Below are positions 1 to 12,473 of a DNA stretch of 64,000 nt, piece by piece; within the stretch, counting starts at the first letter, position 1; every line of letters begins with the position of its first letter. The position numbers and the translations under genes are program-made. This DNA comes from Liolophura sinensis (Eukaryota; Mollusca; Polyplacophora; Chitonida; Chitonidae): NCBI RefSeq assembly GCF_032854445.1, contig NC_088304.1, forward strand, positions 29,023,732-29,087,731. Direction: 5' to 3'. The notes under the pieces were generated by a model. It saw only the letters and a list, made by a program, of their open reading frames with translations, was not told where the DNA came from and searched no databases.

Positions 1-144
1 ACAACCATCTGAGGTTGCCTTTCAACGTATGGTCGGAGAGGAAGCCAGCATAGCTGGACCTGAACTCACAGCGACCGCATTGGTAAGAGGCTCCTGGGTC
101 ATTGCCCCTTGACGGCTTGCTAACCTCTGTCACGCAGGCGTCGC
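1..144 (-). mobile_element. SINE-A copy, truncated at window edge
   Basis: The block reading GAGAGGAAGCCAGCAT, then GAACTCACAGCGACCGCATT, then GAGGCTCCTGGGTCATT is the reverse complement of the tRNA-like head of the commonest SINE in the window (family A). The B-box is degenerate. The element's 3' part lies outside or was lost. Confidence 0.75.
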
Positions 145-155
145 CAGCCGTATTG

Positions 156-564
156 GATTGATTTAATTTATTTCATTGGTGTTTAACGCCGAATATTTCA
201 CTCATACGACGGCGGCCAGAATTATGGTGGGAGGAAACATGTCAGAGCCCGGAGGAAACCCACGACCATCCGCAAGTTGACCTAAAGACCTCCCCACACA
301 GCCGTAGTGCAAGTAATGTGCCTCCTTGTTGCAGGACGGATTTCCTAAAGAGGACGCTCTTTTATCTAGTGCTGAGGCGACTTACCGAAGGCAAGTAAGC
401 CGCACCGCCCGCACCATTATACTGATACGGGTCAACCAGCCGTTGCACTATCGCCTTCATGCTGAGAGAGGAAGCTGCATGTTCTTCTTTTAAAGCTTTA
501 AGCGTGACTCAACCCAGGATTGATCCTCGTTCTACCGCTCCCGAACCGGGCGCTCGGGGAAGGT
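156..564 (-). mobile_element. Chimeric SINE (family B head, family A tail) with target-site duplication
   Basis: Read on the minus strand, a family B tRNA-like head and body run as far as the GGAGGCACATTAC-like motif. They then switch to family A body and tail (CCACCATAATTCTGG, then GAGTGAAATATTC). The unit is flanked by an 11-bp direct repeat, CAGCCGTATTG, at 145-155 and 565-575. This indicates a single insertion of an already chimeric RNA. Confidence 0.65.
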
Positions 565-661
565 CAGCCGTATTGAAGTGCATATATACTAGTATACTGT
601 GACCATACTTGCCCACATGTTTTTATCACTCCAGTAATAACTGTTCTCATATAGTATGGCG

Positions 662-890
<229 letters not shown>

Positions 891-2103
891 GTTGATATTT
901 GGATCAGTGGTCTAATATTTATATTTTGTTTATTTTTATGTTGTTTCCAAACTTGTGAAAGGCGGCAGTTGATATCACTATTATACACTCAAAACATTAC
1001 TATGTTAACTTTTACAGGTAGTCACCCTCAGAATAGGCCTACATTCTAACATAACTCAGACAACAGACTTTCTAACAGATTATTTTTTGGAGTGTAATAG
1101 CTACATAGGCCTATGTGTATGTGTATTTACCGTTTTGGAAGAAAATGTTTCGCCTTACCTCATTCTGTTTCTGTGTCTGTCTGTCCATTTGTATGCATGC
1201 TTTGTCTCTCCATTGGGGCTATGTATTTGACCGAATTATTAGGTATGTTACGGATGGTTGATGTTGCATTACGAAATACGAGAAATTTTCAGTTTATAAT
1301 CACGAAGAAATATTTTTCAACACGATCATTTTTTTTTCTTTTTTTCGTGAATTTCATCTGATAGATAACCCATATCGGCAATGTTATGTATGTTTATAAA
1401 TCGGTACTAAATTATGGGCTTATAGTCCTATATCGCATAATTACTGTGCCAAAGGCTACAGCGAAGTAGGGATAGGATCGTTTACTCTGATGTCAACCTA
1501 GCTGGTCTATAGGTCAAGTTAATTACCTGAGCTTAATTGCTTGACCATAGTAGAAATTAACACCATGTCTCCTGGGCTAAGTTGTCGAACAGTGGCGGGC
1601 AACTTAGGCCATAATTTAATTGATGAAACTGCGAAAGGCTACAGTGCATCTACGCTTATGTAGCTACATGTAGGCCCTATATAGGCATAGACCTGTGTTG
1701 CGGGAGTTTGAAAATTTTCCACCGTTTCTTCCGTGATTTAGACATATAGTTTCACCAGAAAATGCAGAACTTAAGCTTTCCTAATGAGATTGAGCAATAC
1801 AGGGTACATTGGGCAATAGTGTCCGTGAAATGTTATCGCTTAGAATGACAACAGGCATGTAGGTAGGCCTCTATGCCTTGTGAAACTCTGCATTGCGAAA
1901 TTCATACAGTAGTGACAGAGACTGGTACATTGTGTCGTTTCTACGTGTTCTGGGTATCCATTTGTTTACCATTATTTCGACAGATCATTCCACATATTGT
2001 TTGACGCTGTTGCCTCTGGTGTCATTTGAAGTACAACACACTTAACTTTGACAGCCTTTCCGACACAAATCGAACTTAAAATAACGAAAGGTACGAGTCA
2101 TTG
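891..2103. other. Upstream non-coding sequence of flotillin-2
   Basis: I see AT-rich single-copy DNA here without a convincing coding exon or recognisable repeat. A 5' untranslated exon of the flotillin gene could lie here, but the sequence alone does not define one. Confidence 0.4.
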
Positions 2104-2123
2104 ACTCCCACAATGCACTGCGC
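2104..2123 (+). promoter_or_regulatory. ZNF143/THAP11-like promoter motif upstream of FLOT2
   Basis: ACTCCCACAATGCACTGCGC closely resembles the metazoan SBS element bound by ZNF143 (Staf) and THAP11, whose core is TCCCANNATGCANNGCGC. It lies about 117 bp upstream of the flotillin-2 start codon, a sensible core-promoter distance. This is a motif match only; binding is inferred. Confidence 0.4.
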
Positions 2124-2239
2124 GGAGTGAAAGGTCAAGGGCTGAAATAATAATTCAGCTACCCCAGATAAACTACAAGGAGGAGAGCAAGAGCTGCGAA
2201 AAAATACAATTTTCGATCAGAAAACAAGGACTTAACACA

Positions 2240-5200
2240 ATGGGCAATATACACACTGTGGGGCCAAATGAAGCTCTGGTCATTTCGGGTAAGCATCTGC
2301 GATGTTTCGTTGCCTGATCTGTAAACATTGGTGAACAAACTGGCCACTACTTTCGGTGAATGTGAAATCTGGGTTTGTTTTGCTTTTACAACAACAACTA
2401 CAATCACTACCCAGGTCGGCGTAGGAGCTACGTGATACTAGCCCAATGGGGAATTTTAAACGTGAGGGTGGTGTCACGTGGTGAATTGAAACGTCAATTC
2501 ACTAAAGAAGCAGCTTTTCACAATGAACATCTGAGAAGGAGCTCATTGACTAACAGTAGGGTCAACCTAGTCTTTACAGCTGCCGCCCAATGTCTTTTTG
2601 AAACTGTATCTGCCTAAGAAATGCCATCAGAGTTTTGGAAAGTAATTGTAGCAAACAGTTTCGTCTTCCTTTTTCGTAGCCAGAATTTACCTGGAGAACT
2701 CGAAAGGAAATAGGTCGGCATGTCGTGAATAAAATATGCTCAAAGTAAATAAATAAATAAATAAAAAAAATTTAATTAGTCTAGAAAATGAAGGGAATTC
2801 CCCGTTTTATTCAGCATTTAACATATACCTGCTTATGTGTATTTCTGTTTGTAATCGTTATACATATGTCAAATGGAAGAGATTTCTGAAAACTACCACG
2901 ATTTACTTTTACCCCTTTTTGGTAGCACTGTGCACGTGCCTTGCGTAACAGGAGACAGGATTTGTTTAAGTTGTTATCACATTAGGAATTTCACCACACT
3001 GTAACAGTCACCTTTATAAACAAAGTGTTTTATGATTTCCTGTATACAGTTTTGCCCAGATTTGATTTACGTGTCGCCAGCGACAGATAACATTATTGTT
3101 TTGCCGTTGGCCATTAAAATTCACGTGATTGTTGGGTAGACATGTGGAAATTTCAAATCCTGTGATTGTAAGTGGCTTATAGCTACATGTAGATAAAACC
3201 AATCTGTATGACTAAAATTTCATCTGAGGGGACTTGATTAAATATTAAGTAAATTAAGCATTCATGTTAACGAGATATGGGCAGAAGTTGACAGTCTTTC
3301 AAATTACATCAGGAGGAACAAGAAATGTTTAGCTGAAATGGTGCAAACGCACATGTGTAGGTGTCGCTTCGATCGCAATTTGACGTCTTCATCTCATCTC
3401 CTGGTAGGCCTGGTTTGTAAGTATGGATTTGTGGTGTGCTAAATTCTGTTACAGCTTTGTACATGGAGAGCCCTGCAGTTTAAAAAATGAATATTTGATA
3501 TGACTCTCCACATGCATATGATAATGCTACTAGGTATTCACACTTAATCTCCACAGAGTTTTCCCCCTAATTCATGTGCCTATGGGGCCTTGAAAACCAT
3601 GTAAAACCAGGAATTTGAAAATAAAGTTTCTAGGCCTTGAAAAGCCTGTAAAATCATTTTTTTTTTTTTTTATTTTCTTATAGTTGGGCCCAGAAAAGCC
3701 CTGAAATTGAGGTTACTGTTGATAGTATGTTGACATTCATTTCCAGAAATGTGTTCTCGAACACCTTTCAAATTGCTTGGCGCACAGCTTTGTATTACAT
3801 TGTTCTAAGTGTGTATAAAGTGTAGAATATTTATTCCAAGTCTGTGGTAAAAAGACATGTGACTTTATAGAGCTGTGCTGTGTGTTCTTAAGGTGGCTGT
3901 TGTGGGGCACAGAACAAGAAGATGACTATAGGAGGCTGGGGCTGGGCCTGGTGGCTGGTCACAGATGTACAGAGGTAAGTCCTGAGTTTGTAAGAGTGCT
4001 GCTGGTTGGCTCCTATTTTCTCCATACATAATCCCAACCTCTGTATTACAGCAAAATAAGTGAGAAATTCTTAAGCACGACATAAAACATTAATGAAGTC
4101 AAATAGCGATTTGCTTAGCACATTAGCCTCTTTTAGAACATTCAAGAGCATCTGTTTGTGCAACTTTACATGATAACATGTGGGGTTGGGAGTTAAATCT
4201 GTGTAGTCAGCTTACATGGATATAAGGAATTTTTAAAAATATTTTTAAAGTTAAATTTATGAGGCAATATTCTCCATAATTTGGGTTGCCTTAAGGTGCA
4301 TTTTACTTTGGGCACATGTATATGGTATCAGAAATATTCTTGTATTTGGTCCTGGGGCAGTATTATGGGTTGTCTCAGAATTTGTCAACTTCTTGACCAG
4401 CACAGGTATATGCACTTGGTATAGAAAAAACTGTATTAGACTTATGCGAAAGACAGCACTGCAATAAATTTAAGGATTATGGTGTCTAAATACATGTGGA
4501 AAAGATTTGACAGAAAGTTACTATAAAAAAAAATATGGAAGATGGATCTCAAATATGCTTTGCCAAGACTTCAGTTTCTTGTTTCGAGACAAGAATGCTC
4601 GAGCATTGTGTTTTTTTTTTTTGTTTTCTCAGTGTGTAGCTTTCATAAGTGTAAATTCTGTCTTGATTTTCCAGGATCTCTCTGGAGGTGATGACCTTGA
4701 ACCCAGTTTGTGAACACGTGGAGACATCGGAGGGCGTGCCCCTGACCGTTACGGGTGTGGCACAAGTCAAGGTGATGACTGACCCACCAGACCTGCTGCA
4801 GACCGCGTGCGAGCAGTTTCTTGGGAAGCGTGTGGAACACATCGAACATGTCATTCTGCAGACACTGGAGGGTCATCTCAGAGCTATCCTGGGTAAGTCC
4901 CACATTCTCTACAAGAAGGATCTAGCGGTAGCTTATTTATTTATTTATTTATTTGATTGGTATTTTACGCTGTACTCAAGAATATTTGACTTACACTACG
5001 ACAACAAGAATTATGGTGGGAGGAAACCGGGCAGAGCCAGGGGGAACCCATGACCATCTGCATGTTGGTGGCAGACCTTCTCACTTATGCCCGAAAAGGA
5101 ATCCAGCATAAGCTGGACTTGAACTCACAACGTCGGTGTTGGTGAGAGGCTCCTGGGTCATTTTGCCGTAGTGGCATGCTAACCCCCTCGGCCACCCAAG

Positions 5201-8200
5201 TGGTGGCTTAACACTTGTGAGCAGTGTTACTGTATGTAGGCACCTAAGATGATTTGAAGTCAAAGACTTCGAATTCCAGTTTTAAGACATGTATATATGT
5301 AAAGGAATAAAGTAAAGCTAGTACATCTGAGATTTTCCGAAATGAATAAGTGGTGCTGATATTGGTTTATGAGGCAGGTCAAATGTCCAGTATAGCCTGT
5401 ATACAGACTTTTACATGGGGTTATTGGACCGCTTTGGAGGCCTAATGGTTAGAGCGACCATCTGAAAGTCGGGAGTCGGGAAATGCTGATGTAGTGTTAA
5501 GTTTCATTTCATTCATTTATTGTGTTGTTGCTGTTATCCAGGGACCTTAAGTGTGGAGGCCATCTATCAGGACAGAGATCAATTTGCCCAGCTGGTCAGG
5601 GAAGTTGCTGCCCCAGACGTGGGGAAAATGGGCATTGAAATCCTCAGCTTCACCATCAAGGATGTTTACGACACCGTGGAGTACTTGTCATCTCTGGGTA
5701 GAGCTCAGACAGCTAACGTGAAGAGGGATGCCGACATTGGGGTGGCAGAGGCCAACAGAGATGCAGGAATTAGGGTATGACATTATTCAGCCAGCACAGG
5801 CGCTCTAAGAGCACAAAGCCCCACTGCATTTAAATGTAATACAGACATAGATGCACTTTAGGCGCATCTGTCAGAATTGTGTTAATAATACATGGATCCA
5901 GATTCTAATCCTGATCCAAATCGCAACCACAAACAGACAGTACAGACACAGACAAACACACGGTACAGGCACAGACAGACAGACAGACAAACACACAGTA
6001 CAGACACAGACAAACAGACAGATACAGACACAGACAAACAGACAGATAAACACACAGTACAGACAAACAGACAAACACACAGTCCAGACTTAGACAAACA
6101 CACAGTGCAGACACAGATAAACACACGACAGAGAAGCACACAGTATAGACACAGACAAACACATGGTACAGACACAGACAAACAGACAAACACACAGTAC
6201 AGACACAGACAAACAGAGACAAACACAGAACAGGCAGATAGACAGACAGTACAAACAGTACCGACAAACGGACAATGCAGATAGACAGAGAGTACAGACA
6301 GATAAACAGACTTGACTTAGACTGACACAGACAGAGAAACACACAGATAAACAGGCAGATGAACAAACCCAGACAGAGACGCACACAAATAGACAGACAG
6401 TACGGACAGATAAACAGACTTGACACCGACACACAGACAAGCACAGAGAGATATACAGAGAGGTTGCTTCCTTTCTTTACTCTTGGCAGAGGTCAAAATA
6501 ATCCTCTGTCAGATAAAAGAACAGTGAGATCAGATATTTGTGTGACGATGTTCTTTTGACATAATTTGGACGAATAAAATTTTATGTCTGTGTGTAGGAA
6601 GCTGAGTGTGAGAAGGCCAGGATGGACATGCGTTATGCAGCAGACACAAAGATCGCAGACTCCTCTAGACTTTACCAGATGCAGAAGGCCAACTTTGATA
6701 TGGAAGTCAACGCAAGGGTAAGTCAAGCTTGCTCAGCATACATGACATCAAGTTGTTTTTCTGACCTCTGACATCTGTGTCGTCATCATTGCCTAATTTG
6801 CCAACACAACTTGACGTATTTTGAATATTGGATTGTGCCCTTCCATGGGTCCCCATAAATACACCCCGCATGTGTGAAGTCAATCAAATGAATGCTTGTT
6901 GAGAAAATTGAAGGACAGATGTTTCTAAACCTTTCTTTAATACATATAGTTAGACAATCATAATTGTAATAAATAATTTCGGGGCTGAGGTGGTTTGCAC
7001 GTCATTGTATTGCTGAAACATGCTTGACTGCGGGTAAAACACTAATCAGATAAATGAGTAAATAATAGAACTTTTCTAGCAGCGTTATTTTGTTTTTACT
7101 TAATTACATACTGGTCTTCGGAAAAATGGAAAAAAAGAATTAAGCTTATTTCATGCACTTGTTACAGAAAGCTGAGGCAGAGTTGGCGTATGAACTCCAA
7201 GGGGCAAAGGAGCGTCAGAAAATCCGTAATGAAGATGTGGAGATTGAGGTGGTGGAGAGACGAAAACAGATCGACATTGAGGAGAAGGAGATTCTGCGTA
7301 AAGAGAAGGAACTGATGGCCACGGTCAAGTTACCTGCCGAGTCACAGGCGTACAAGGTGGAAACCATCGCTGAGGGACAGAGGTAAGTGGTAAAGAGAAG
7401 GAACTGATGGCCACGGTCAAGTTACCTGCCGAGTCACAGGCGTACAAAGTGGAAACCATCGCTGAGGGACAGAGGTAAGTGGTAAAGAGAAGGAACTGAT
7501 GGCCACGGTCAAGTTACCTGCCGAGGCGCAGGCGTACAAGGTGGAAACCATCGCTGAGGGACAGAGGTAAGTGGTAAAGAGAAGGAACTGATGGCCACGG
7601 TCAAGTTACCTGCCGAGGCGCAGGCGTACAAGGTGGAAACCATCGCTGAGGGACAGAGGTAAGTGGTAAAGAGAAGGAACTGATGGCCACGGTCAAGTTA
7701 CCTGCCGAGGCGCAGGCGTACAAGGTGGAAACCATCGCTGAGGGACAGAGGTAAGTGGAAAGTTCCAATTTTATCTTTGGGAGTATTATATATCTTTATG
7801 TGTAAAATTTGTTATTACCTAGTGAGTGTCGGTTATGAAAAGAGAAAAAAATTAGGGGATGATGGATAGGTGCAATTTTGTGACTGACTTGTTCATGGTT
7901 TCTTCAACAAGGACTCAAACTGTGGAGAATGCCAGGGCCGAGGCTGAGAGAATCCGGCTGATAGGCGGTTCTGAGGCAGCCGCCATTGAGGCAGTGGGTA
8001 AAGCCGAGGCCGAGAAGATGAGACTGAAGGCCTCTGCCTACAAACAGTACGGAGATGCAGCTATGATCAGTTTGGTACTCGACACACTGCCTAAGGTAAG
8101 GTCAAACAATGAATCCTGGATTAAAACTGATTGATGTGTTTGAAAGTTGTTAACCTCGTTTGGGTTGATCATCTGGAAAAGTTGCAATAGATAAAAGATG

Positions 8201-9561
8201 GTTTGCATCCTACTTTGAAAACCATTAAAAAAAAGAAATCCAGGCCTTGTTTTTTTCGTGTAGAGTTTTAATTTTTGGCGGATGCATACATAAACAGATG
8301 ATGATGTTGTCGCGACTCACATCTCTCCATTTGCAAGGTTGTCATGGTTGTCATTTTTGGTGGATACACACATGTAGATATACAGATGACGATGTGTGCA
8401 AAAGCTCACCAGTAGTTCTACGATTTAGCCTGAGCGCTCTGGTTCCTCCACCCATGAAACTGACCTCCTTCATGCAAGTCAGAAAAATTTGAGTGGGTGT
8501 TGCAGCAACAGTTATAATACTAAATAAATAAATAAATTTGTACTCTGTGTGTGTTTCAGATTGCAGCTGAGGTGTCGGCACCTCTGATGAAGACAGAAGA
8601 GATTGTTCTGATTGGGGATGATCGTACAACAGGGGAGGTAAGCAGGTTAGTCAGTCAGCTGCCTCCTGCTGTACAGGCCCTTACCGGGGTGGACTTGTCC
8701 AAGGTAAGTCCTTTGTATAGTAAGTTTGTATGAGCACCTGAGATTTGTAATATGGGTCAGAACGACTCAAAGGTAAATGTAAAAGTTGATACCATTAAGT
8801 CTTTTACATCTATTTGCTTCTGATATTTTGAAGATTGCTGAAAGGCAATTGCTGCTGGCCATGCCCTCACAGGATATGTGGAATTTATGCCCTGCACAGT
8901 TGAATTGCTGGCTGACATGATTTTCTTGGATGTCGTCATATGACTGAAAAATTGTCAAGTATGACGTTAAACCTCAAGCACTCACTCACTCATTATCTTT
9001 GCGATGTTAAATTTATACCCTGCACAGTTAAATTATTGTGCAGGCTGATGTTATTTTTCTTTGTGACACTGCATTCCATGGCACGTCATTGTGACATCAC
9101 GCCACTATACCAGCGCTGTCTGTAGTCGACATGGCTAGAATGATTTTCTTACCTCAGCTTTACATATATGTGAGACTGGCTTTCTATTTGATAAATAGTA
9201 CAGGGACAAAACGGTAATATGCGCGTATTGAGAAGGGTATAGTGGGATTTAAATAGTGGGTGTGCAGCATGCCTAGCGTTAAAATTTCACACCCAGTGTT
9301 TAAATTCCCCTGTACCTTTTTCAACCCGCGGATGACTTAATTGTAAAGTTTTCTCAATGTAAAACTAGTCCAGAAAACTGAAGAAACATGTGATTGATAA
9401 TTTTAGAGAAGTTTTAGAAGTCATCAAAGCGAATAAGTGTAAAAAAAAAAACTAACAACAACAGCAAAGAAAACACCAGATAATGGAAGTTCCGAACAAA
9501 TAATTCAGTAAAATGCTTGTTCCATTTCCAGGTTTTGGGAAAAGTTCCTGGGGCTCAGTAG
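2240..9561 (+). CDS. FLOT2: Flotillin-2 (reggie-1), complete, 9 coding exons
   Basis: This is a membrane-raft scaffold on the inner face of plasma and endosomal membranes. It oligomerises with flotillin-1 in endocytosis and signalling. Exons: 2240-2288, 3893-3974, 4675-4892, 5542-5774, 6598-6717, 7168-7382, 7912-8095, 8560-8703, 9532-9561; all junctions are GT-AG and all phases agree. The product is 424 aa (human 428). It begins MGNIHTVGPNEALVISGG, so the myristoylated Gly2 is present. Cys19 and Cys20 are kept, but position 4 (Cys in human, palmitoylated) is Ile. The SPFH/PHB domain spans residues 4 to about 180 (ISLEVMTLNPVCEHVETSEG, then AAPDVGKMGIEILSF). The Glu/Ala/Lys-rich flotillin coiled coil spans about 190-360. 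The C-terminus has ALTGVDLSK and ends VPGAQ. The 3' end of exon 6 is tandemly duplicated into intron 6 (separate entry). The FLOT2-type N-terminus separates it from FLOT1. Confidence 0.96.
4934..5203 (-). mobile_element. SINE-A, near full length, in FLOT2 intron 3
   Basis: A (TTTA)n tract (the reversed A-rich tail) is followed by GTACTCAAGAATATTTGACT, AATTATGGTGGGAGGAAACC and GGACTTGAACTCACAACG. Next come GAGGCTCCTGGGTCATTTTG and the tRNA-like 5' end. The whole family A layout is present in reverse orientation. Confidence 0.85.
5415..5500 (+). mobile_element. tRNA-like SINE head fragment
   Basis: GGCCTAATGGTTAGAGCGAC is an A-box-like sequence typical of a tRNA-derived head. The downstream B-box is not clear and no full cloverleaf can be drawn, so I call this a retroposon fragment and not a tRNA gene. 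Confidence 0.35.
5930..6455 (+). repeat. Degenerate CAGACA/AAACACACAGTA array in FLOT2 intron 4
   Basis: The array is about 0.5 kb of imperfect CAGACA, CAAACA and ACACAGTACAGA blocks. It begins about 155 bp after the exon 4 donor. Long open frames on both strands result from the low-complexity composition. Confidence 0.9.
7298..7757 (+). repeat. 92-bp tandem repeat made of FLOT2 exon 6 3' end plus splice donor (5 copies)
   Basis: The unit starts GTAAAGAGAAGGAACTGATG and ends GACAGAGGTAAGTG. Copy 1 is the last 85 bp of coding exon 6 plus its donor (GT at 7383). Four further copies follow in intron 6, with donor-like GTs at 7475, 7567, 7659 and 7751, exactly 92 bp apart. Copies are almost identical. 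Copies 1-2 have TCA (Ser) where copies 3-5 have GCG (Ala). 92 is not a multiple of 3, and reading past the first donor meets TAA at once, so only the first donor gives full-length protein. Confidence 0.97.
8930..8992 (+). mobile_element. SINE-B 3' tail fragment
   Basis: GTCGTCATATGACTGAAAAA followed by a GACGTTAAACCTCAAGC and CACTCACTCACTC stretch is the 3' end of family B. The body is absent. It lies in FLOT2 intron 8. Confidence 0.7.
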
Positions 9562-10248
9562 AGGTGACAACATGCCTCATTCTCACACAGCTCTGTTTCC
9601 ATGGAAACTTCTGACTTCATAAACCACAATTTGTCCAGCTGTTCATCATCACACCGACAGCCTTGTTAACAGAGACAAGAATTAACTTTGCTGAAATTGC
9701 GACTTTATTTGGTTGTACGCATATAAAAGCGGAACAGAAGAATTCATTTCTTAGACTTCTCCGCTGACAGCAGCTGCTCATGTGTGTTTTGTCTTTCTTC
9801 TTGTTTTTTTTCTCTGTTGGGTTGATTAGTTTGGTGGGAAGGAAAGTATACATATATACTCTTGAATATAGGGCTATTGTTGATACTATCCCAATGTGTC
9901 TTTGCCATCCTAAGTAGCATTGATATTTTCCCCAGGTTCTTCCCCTTCCTTCTGTGAAGGGATACAATGCTGCCGCAAATCAAACATTTTAGCCATAGGC
10001 ATTGTTGTAGTCATGTGTGTGTGTCAGTTTCTCGGGGAAACTAAAAGTAGATGATATGTGTAAATAAAAATAGACATGAGCAGTATGGAATATTGTTGAT
10101 TGTATTATACATGTAGCTATAGAGAACATTACGGCTCTCGTGATCTTTGTTACAAAGTGTGAGATGGTTTCTCTCTTGTATATTCAGTGTATGGTTTCAA
10201 CTATTTCTGGAGGTACAGATCTTAAGGCATGTATTAGGGAGATACTTT

Positions 10249-10420
10249 AATTCTTCAACCTTTTTGCACTTTTGGTTTTTAGTCAAGCATATTCTGAAGG
10301 CATTATTCAGTGTGGACTGATAAAATTACACTTCTTGTGAAGTCCTGAAATTGGTCAATCTAACACACATATTTGTATCTCCAAAATCAAATTAATAATG
10401 TCTAAAAAGGTTGAAGAATT
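10249..10420. mobile_element. MITE-like inverted-repeat element, copy 1
   Basis: AATTCTTCAACCTTTTT at 10249 is repeated as its exact reverse complement ending at 10420, giving 17-bp terminal inverted repeats around about 140 bp. A related copy about 550 bp downstream supports a mobile family. There is no coding capacity. Confidence 0.5.
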
Positions 10421-10795
10421 AGGGTATGTTGTGAGCGACAATAAAGTACCAATATAGATAAGATTTGTGATAGTCCTGAACTGAACAGTGTCACAGGTAT
10501 GGCCCAAAGGAGGATCTTCTGATCCTACTCGGTGCTAAGCCAGTCAGCTTTGCAAGCTCCACCTCTGATCTTTTGACATTGAAGTTAAAAATGGCTGATC
10601 TCTGCTTAATATCATTTAAATCTGTGATTTAAATAATGGTGGTATTTTTACATGTACCTACATCATTTCATATGTCTAAAATCTGATAGTGTATAAAAGA
10701 GGGTTATTTGCCCTGCGTATAAGCAAAGTATGCGAATGTTTTAGAATGATGATCAAAAATTACAAAGGTTTTGAGAGACCAACAGGAGTGACTAC

Positions 10796-11005
10796 TGTAA
10801 ATCTTCAACCTTTTCAACAAAGCACTTTTTTTCTGTGGAATTTATGCATACAATTGTTATGAAAATGATACCCAAATGATTTGTTTGTGACATTGAAGAT
10901 GCAAGTTTCATAAAATTGTGGAAATTATTTCTCCACGCCCCATAGTCCTTTGAGAATGTTTCAATATATTGGTTGCAGAGGCTGTTGAAAAGATCTAGGG
11001 TATGT
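10796..11005. mobile_element. MITE-like inverted-repeat element, copy 2
   Basis: It has left end ATCTTCAACCTTTTCAACA and right end TGTTGAAAAGATCT, followed by AGGGTATGTTGTG. The same 13 bases follow the right end of the copy at 10249-10420. The inverted repeats are imperfect. Confidence 0.4.
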
Positions 11006-12473
11006 TGTGTTGCTCCATTTTATAAAGTCATAAGTTAAGGCGTGGATCTATCTATCATTCAGGTGAACAACAGAAAGAACCACGTAGTGGTTTGTCAAGA
11101 TTTTGTCATGAATACTTATTCAGATTTGTGAACATATAATGACCAAATATATCCAAATAAATAATTACATCTTTTTACATTTTTAATTGTCACAACATGG
11201 AAAGCAAGTGGAGGACTTTTGGTCATGTGGTTCTGGCTTTTTTAGCAATCAAATGTGTTAACTGCAACTGTTGAAACACAAAAAGACGAGCAAGACTAGG
11301 GCATGAAAGTCATTCCCTTGCTAGTTGCTGGTGTTTTATCAAGCAGATATCATCAGTTTGAAAATGTTGATGTCAGTTTTTATGGGAACCACACATTTTT
11401 AAAATGCTCAAATTGTGTTCATAAAACAGAACACGCGTAGGGTGTGATACACTGACCAACATGTGAAATCAGTTATGAAATACCAGTGACCATTTTTCTC
11501 GTATTTTAAAGAAATTCATGAAGCTCTGAGATGCAAGGACAGAGTCAGTATGGTAATTTTTATATTATGTTACATTTTCCCTGAGTTTTAAGGCAGCAGA
11601 ATAGTGTGTTGTGAATGTTTGGAAAGTTGAAGTTCTAGAAGGTTCCAGTTCGCCCATCTGACCTTGGATACTTGTGCTTGCCTGTTTGAATACTAATCAT
11701 TGTCAAACATTGTAACGTGCTGAAGAAAGTACCCCACTTTGGAGTCACGTAGCACTGTCCTGGAGGGCATTTGTTTGACTCTTCAAACCATTTCTGGAGA
11801 ATTTGATACAGTTTAAGATGGCATCCTGCGGTATTTTGATCAGTCAGCTAACGGCATGCATTTTGCATCCTTTGTGAATACCTTATCTTGCTCTGTGTTA
11901 TCAGACTTGACTTTTAACAGGACCTGTATGGTCCATATTTTAATATTCGAAAAAATGTGTCGCTCTTTACCAATAGAATAGACCTGAAAGATTTTTACTT
12001 TTCTAGTGATGATCTGTCCTTATAATATATTATTGTTTTTCATCGTTATACATATTCATTGATGTGATTTTTTTTTACTCAGACTAAAAGGCATATTTAT
12101 TTCTACTTGGCTGAGGTGGACACTGTTTTCTTAATTTTACTCTGTTAATGTTTCGTTATTTATCCTGAACAGTTTGCAGGGGTTGGACAAACAGCATGAC
12201 TGATCATGAAAAGTAGTAAGATACTGTTTGTGTATGTGCAATTGGTTAGAGGCAGATGAAAATTTTGAAAATGAGAAATATTCTTGAAGTTTAATAACGC
12301 AGAAGATTTCAAGGGCAGATGTATTCCACGAAATGCTGATCAATGATGTGTTGTAAAGGTGTAAGAGTGTGCGTCTGTTAATACAACTGACACACTGGTT
12401 CCTAAGCTCTTAAGACTCCAAGTGTTTAGAAAAATTAGAACCACAGAATGTAAATGCAGTCCTGAAGTCATAG

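Larger units (their letters stand above)
9562..12470 (+). other. FLOT2 3' untranslated region and downstream intergenic DNA
   Basis: No coding exon is evident. AATAAA at 10063 and 10440 are candidate polyadenylation signals, giving a 3' UTR of about 0.5 or 0.9 kb. Two related inverted-repeat elements lie at 10249-10420 and 10796-11005. Confidence 0.45.

Noticed and set aside
5871-6444. Long frames on both strands over the CAGACA array
   Set aside because: Low-complexity repeat in FLOT2 intron 4, open on both strands simultaneously.
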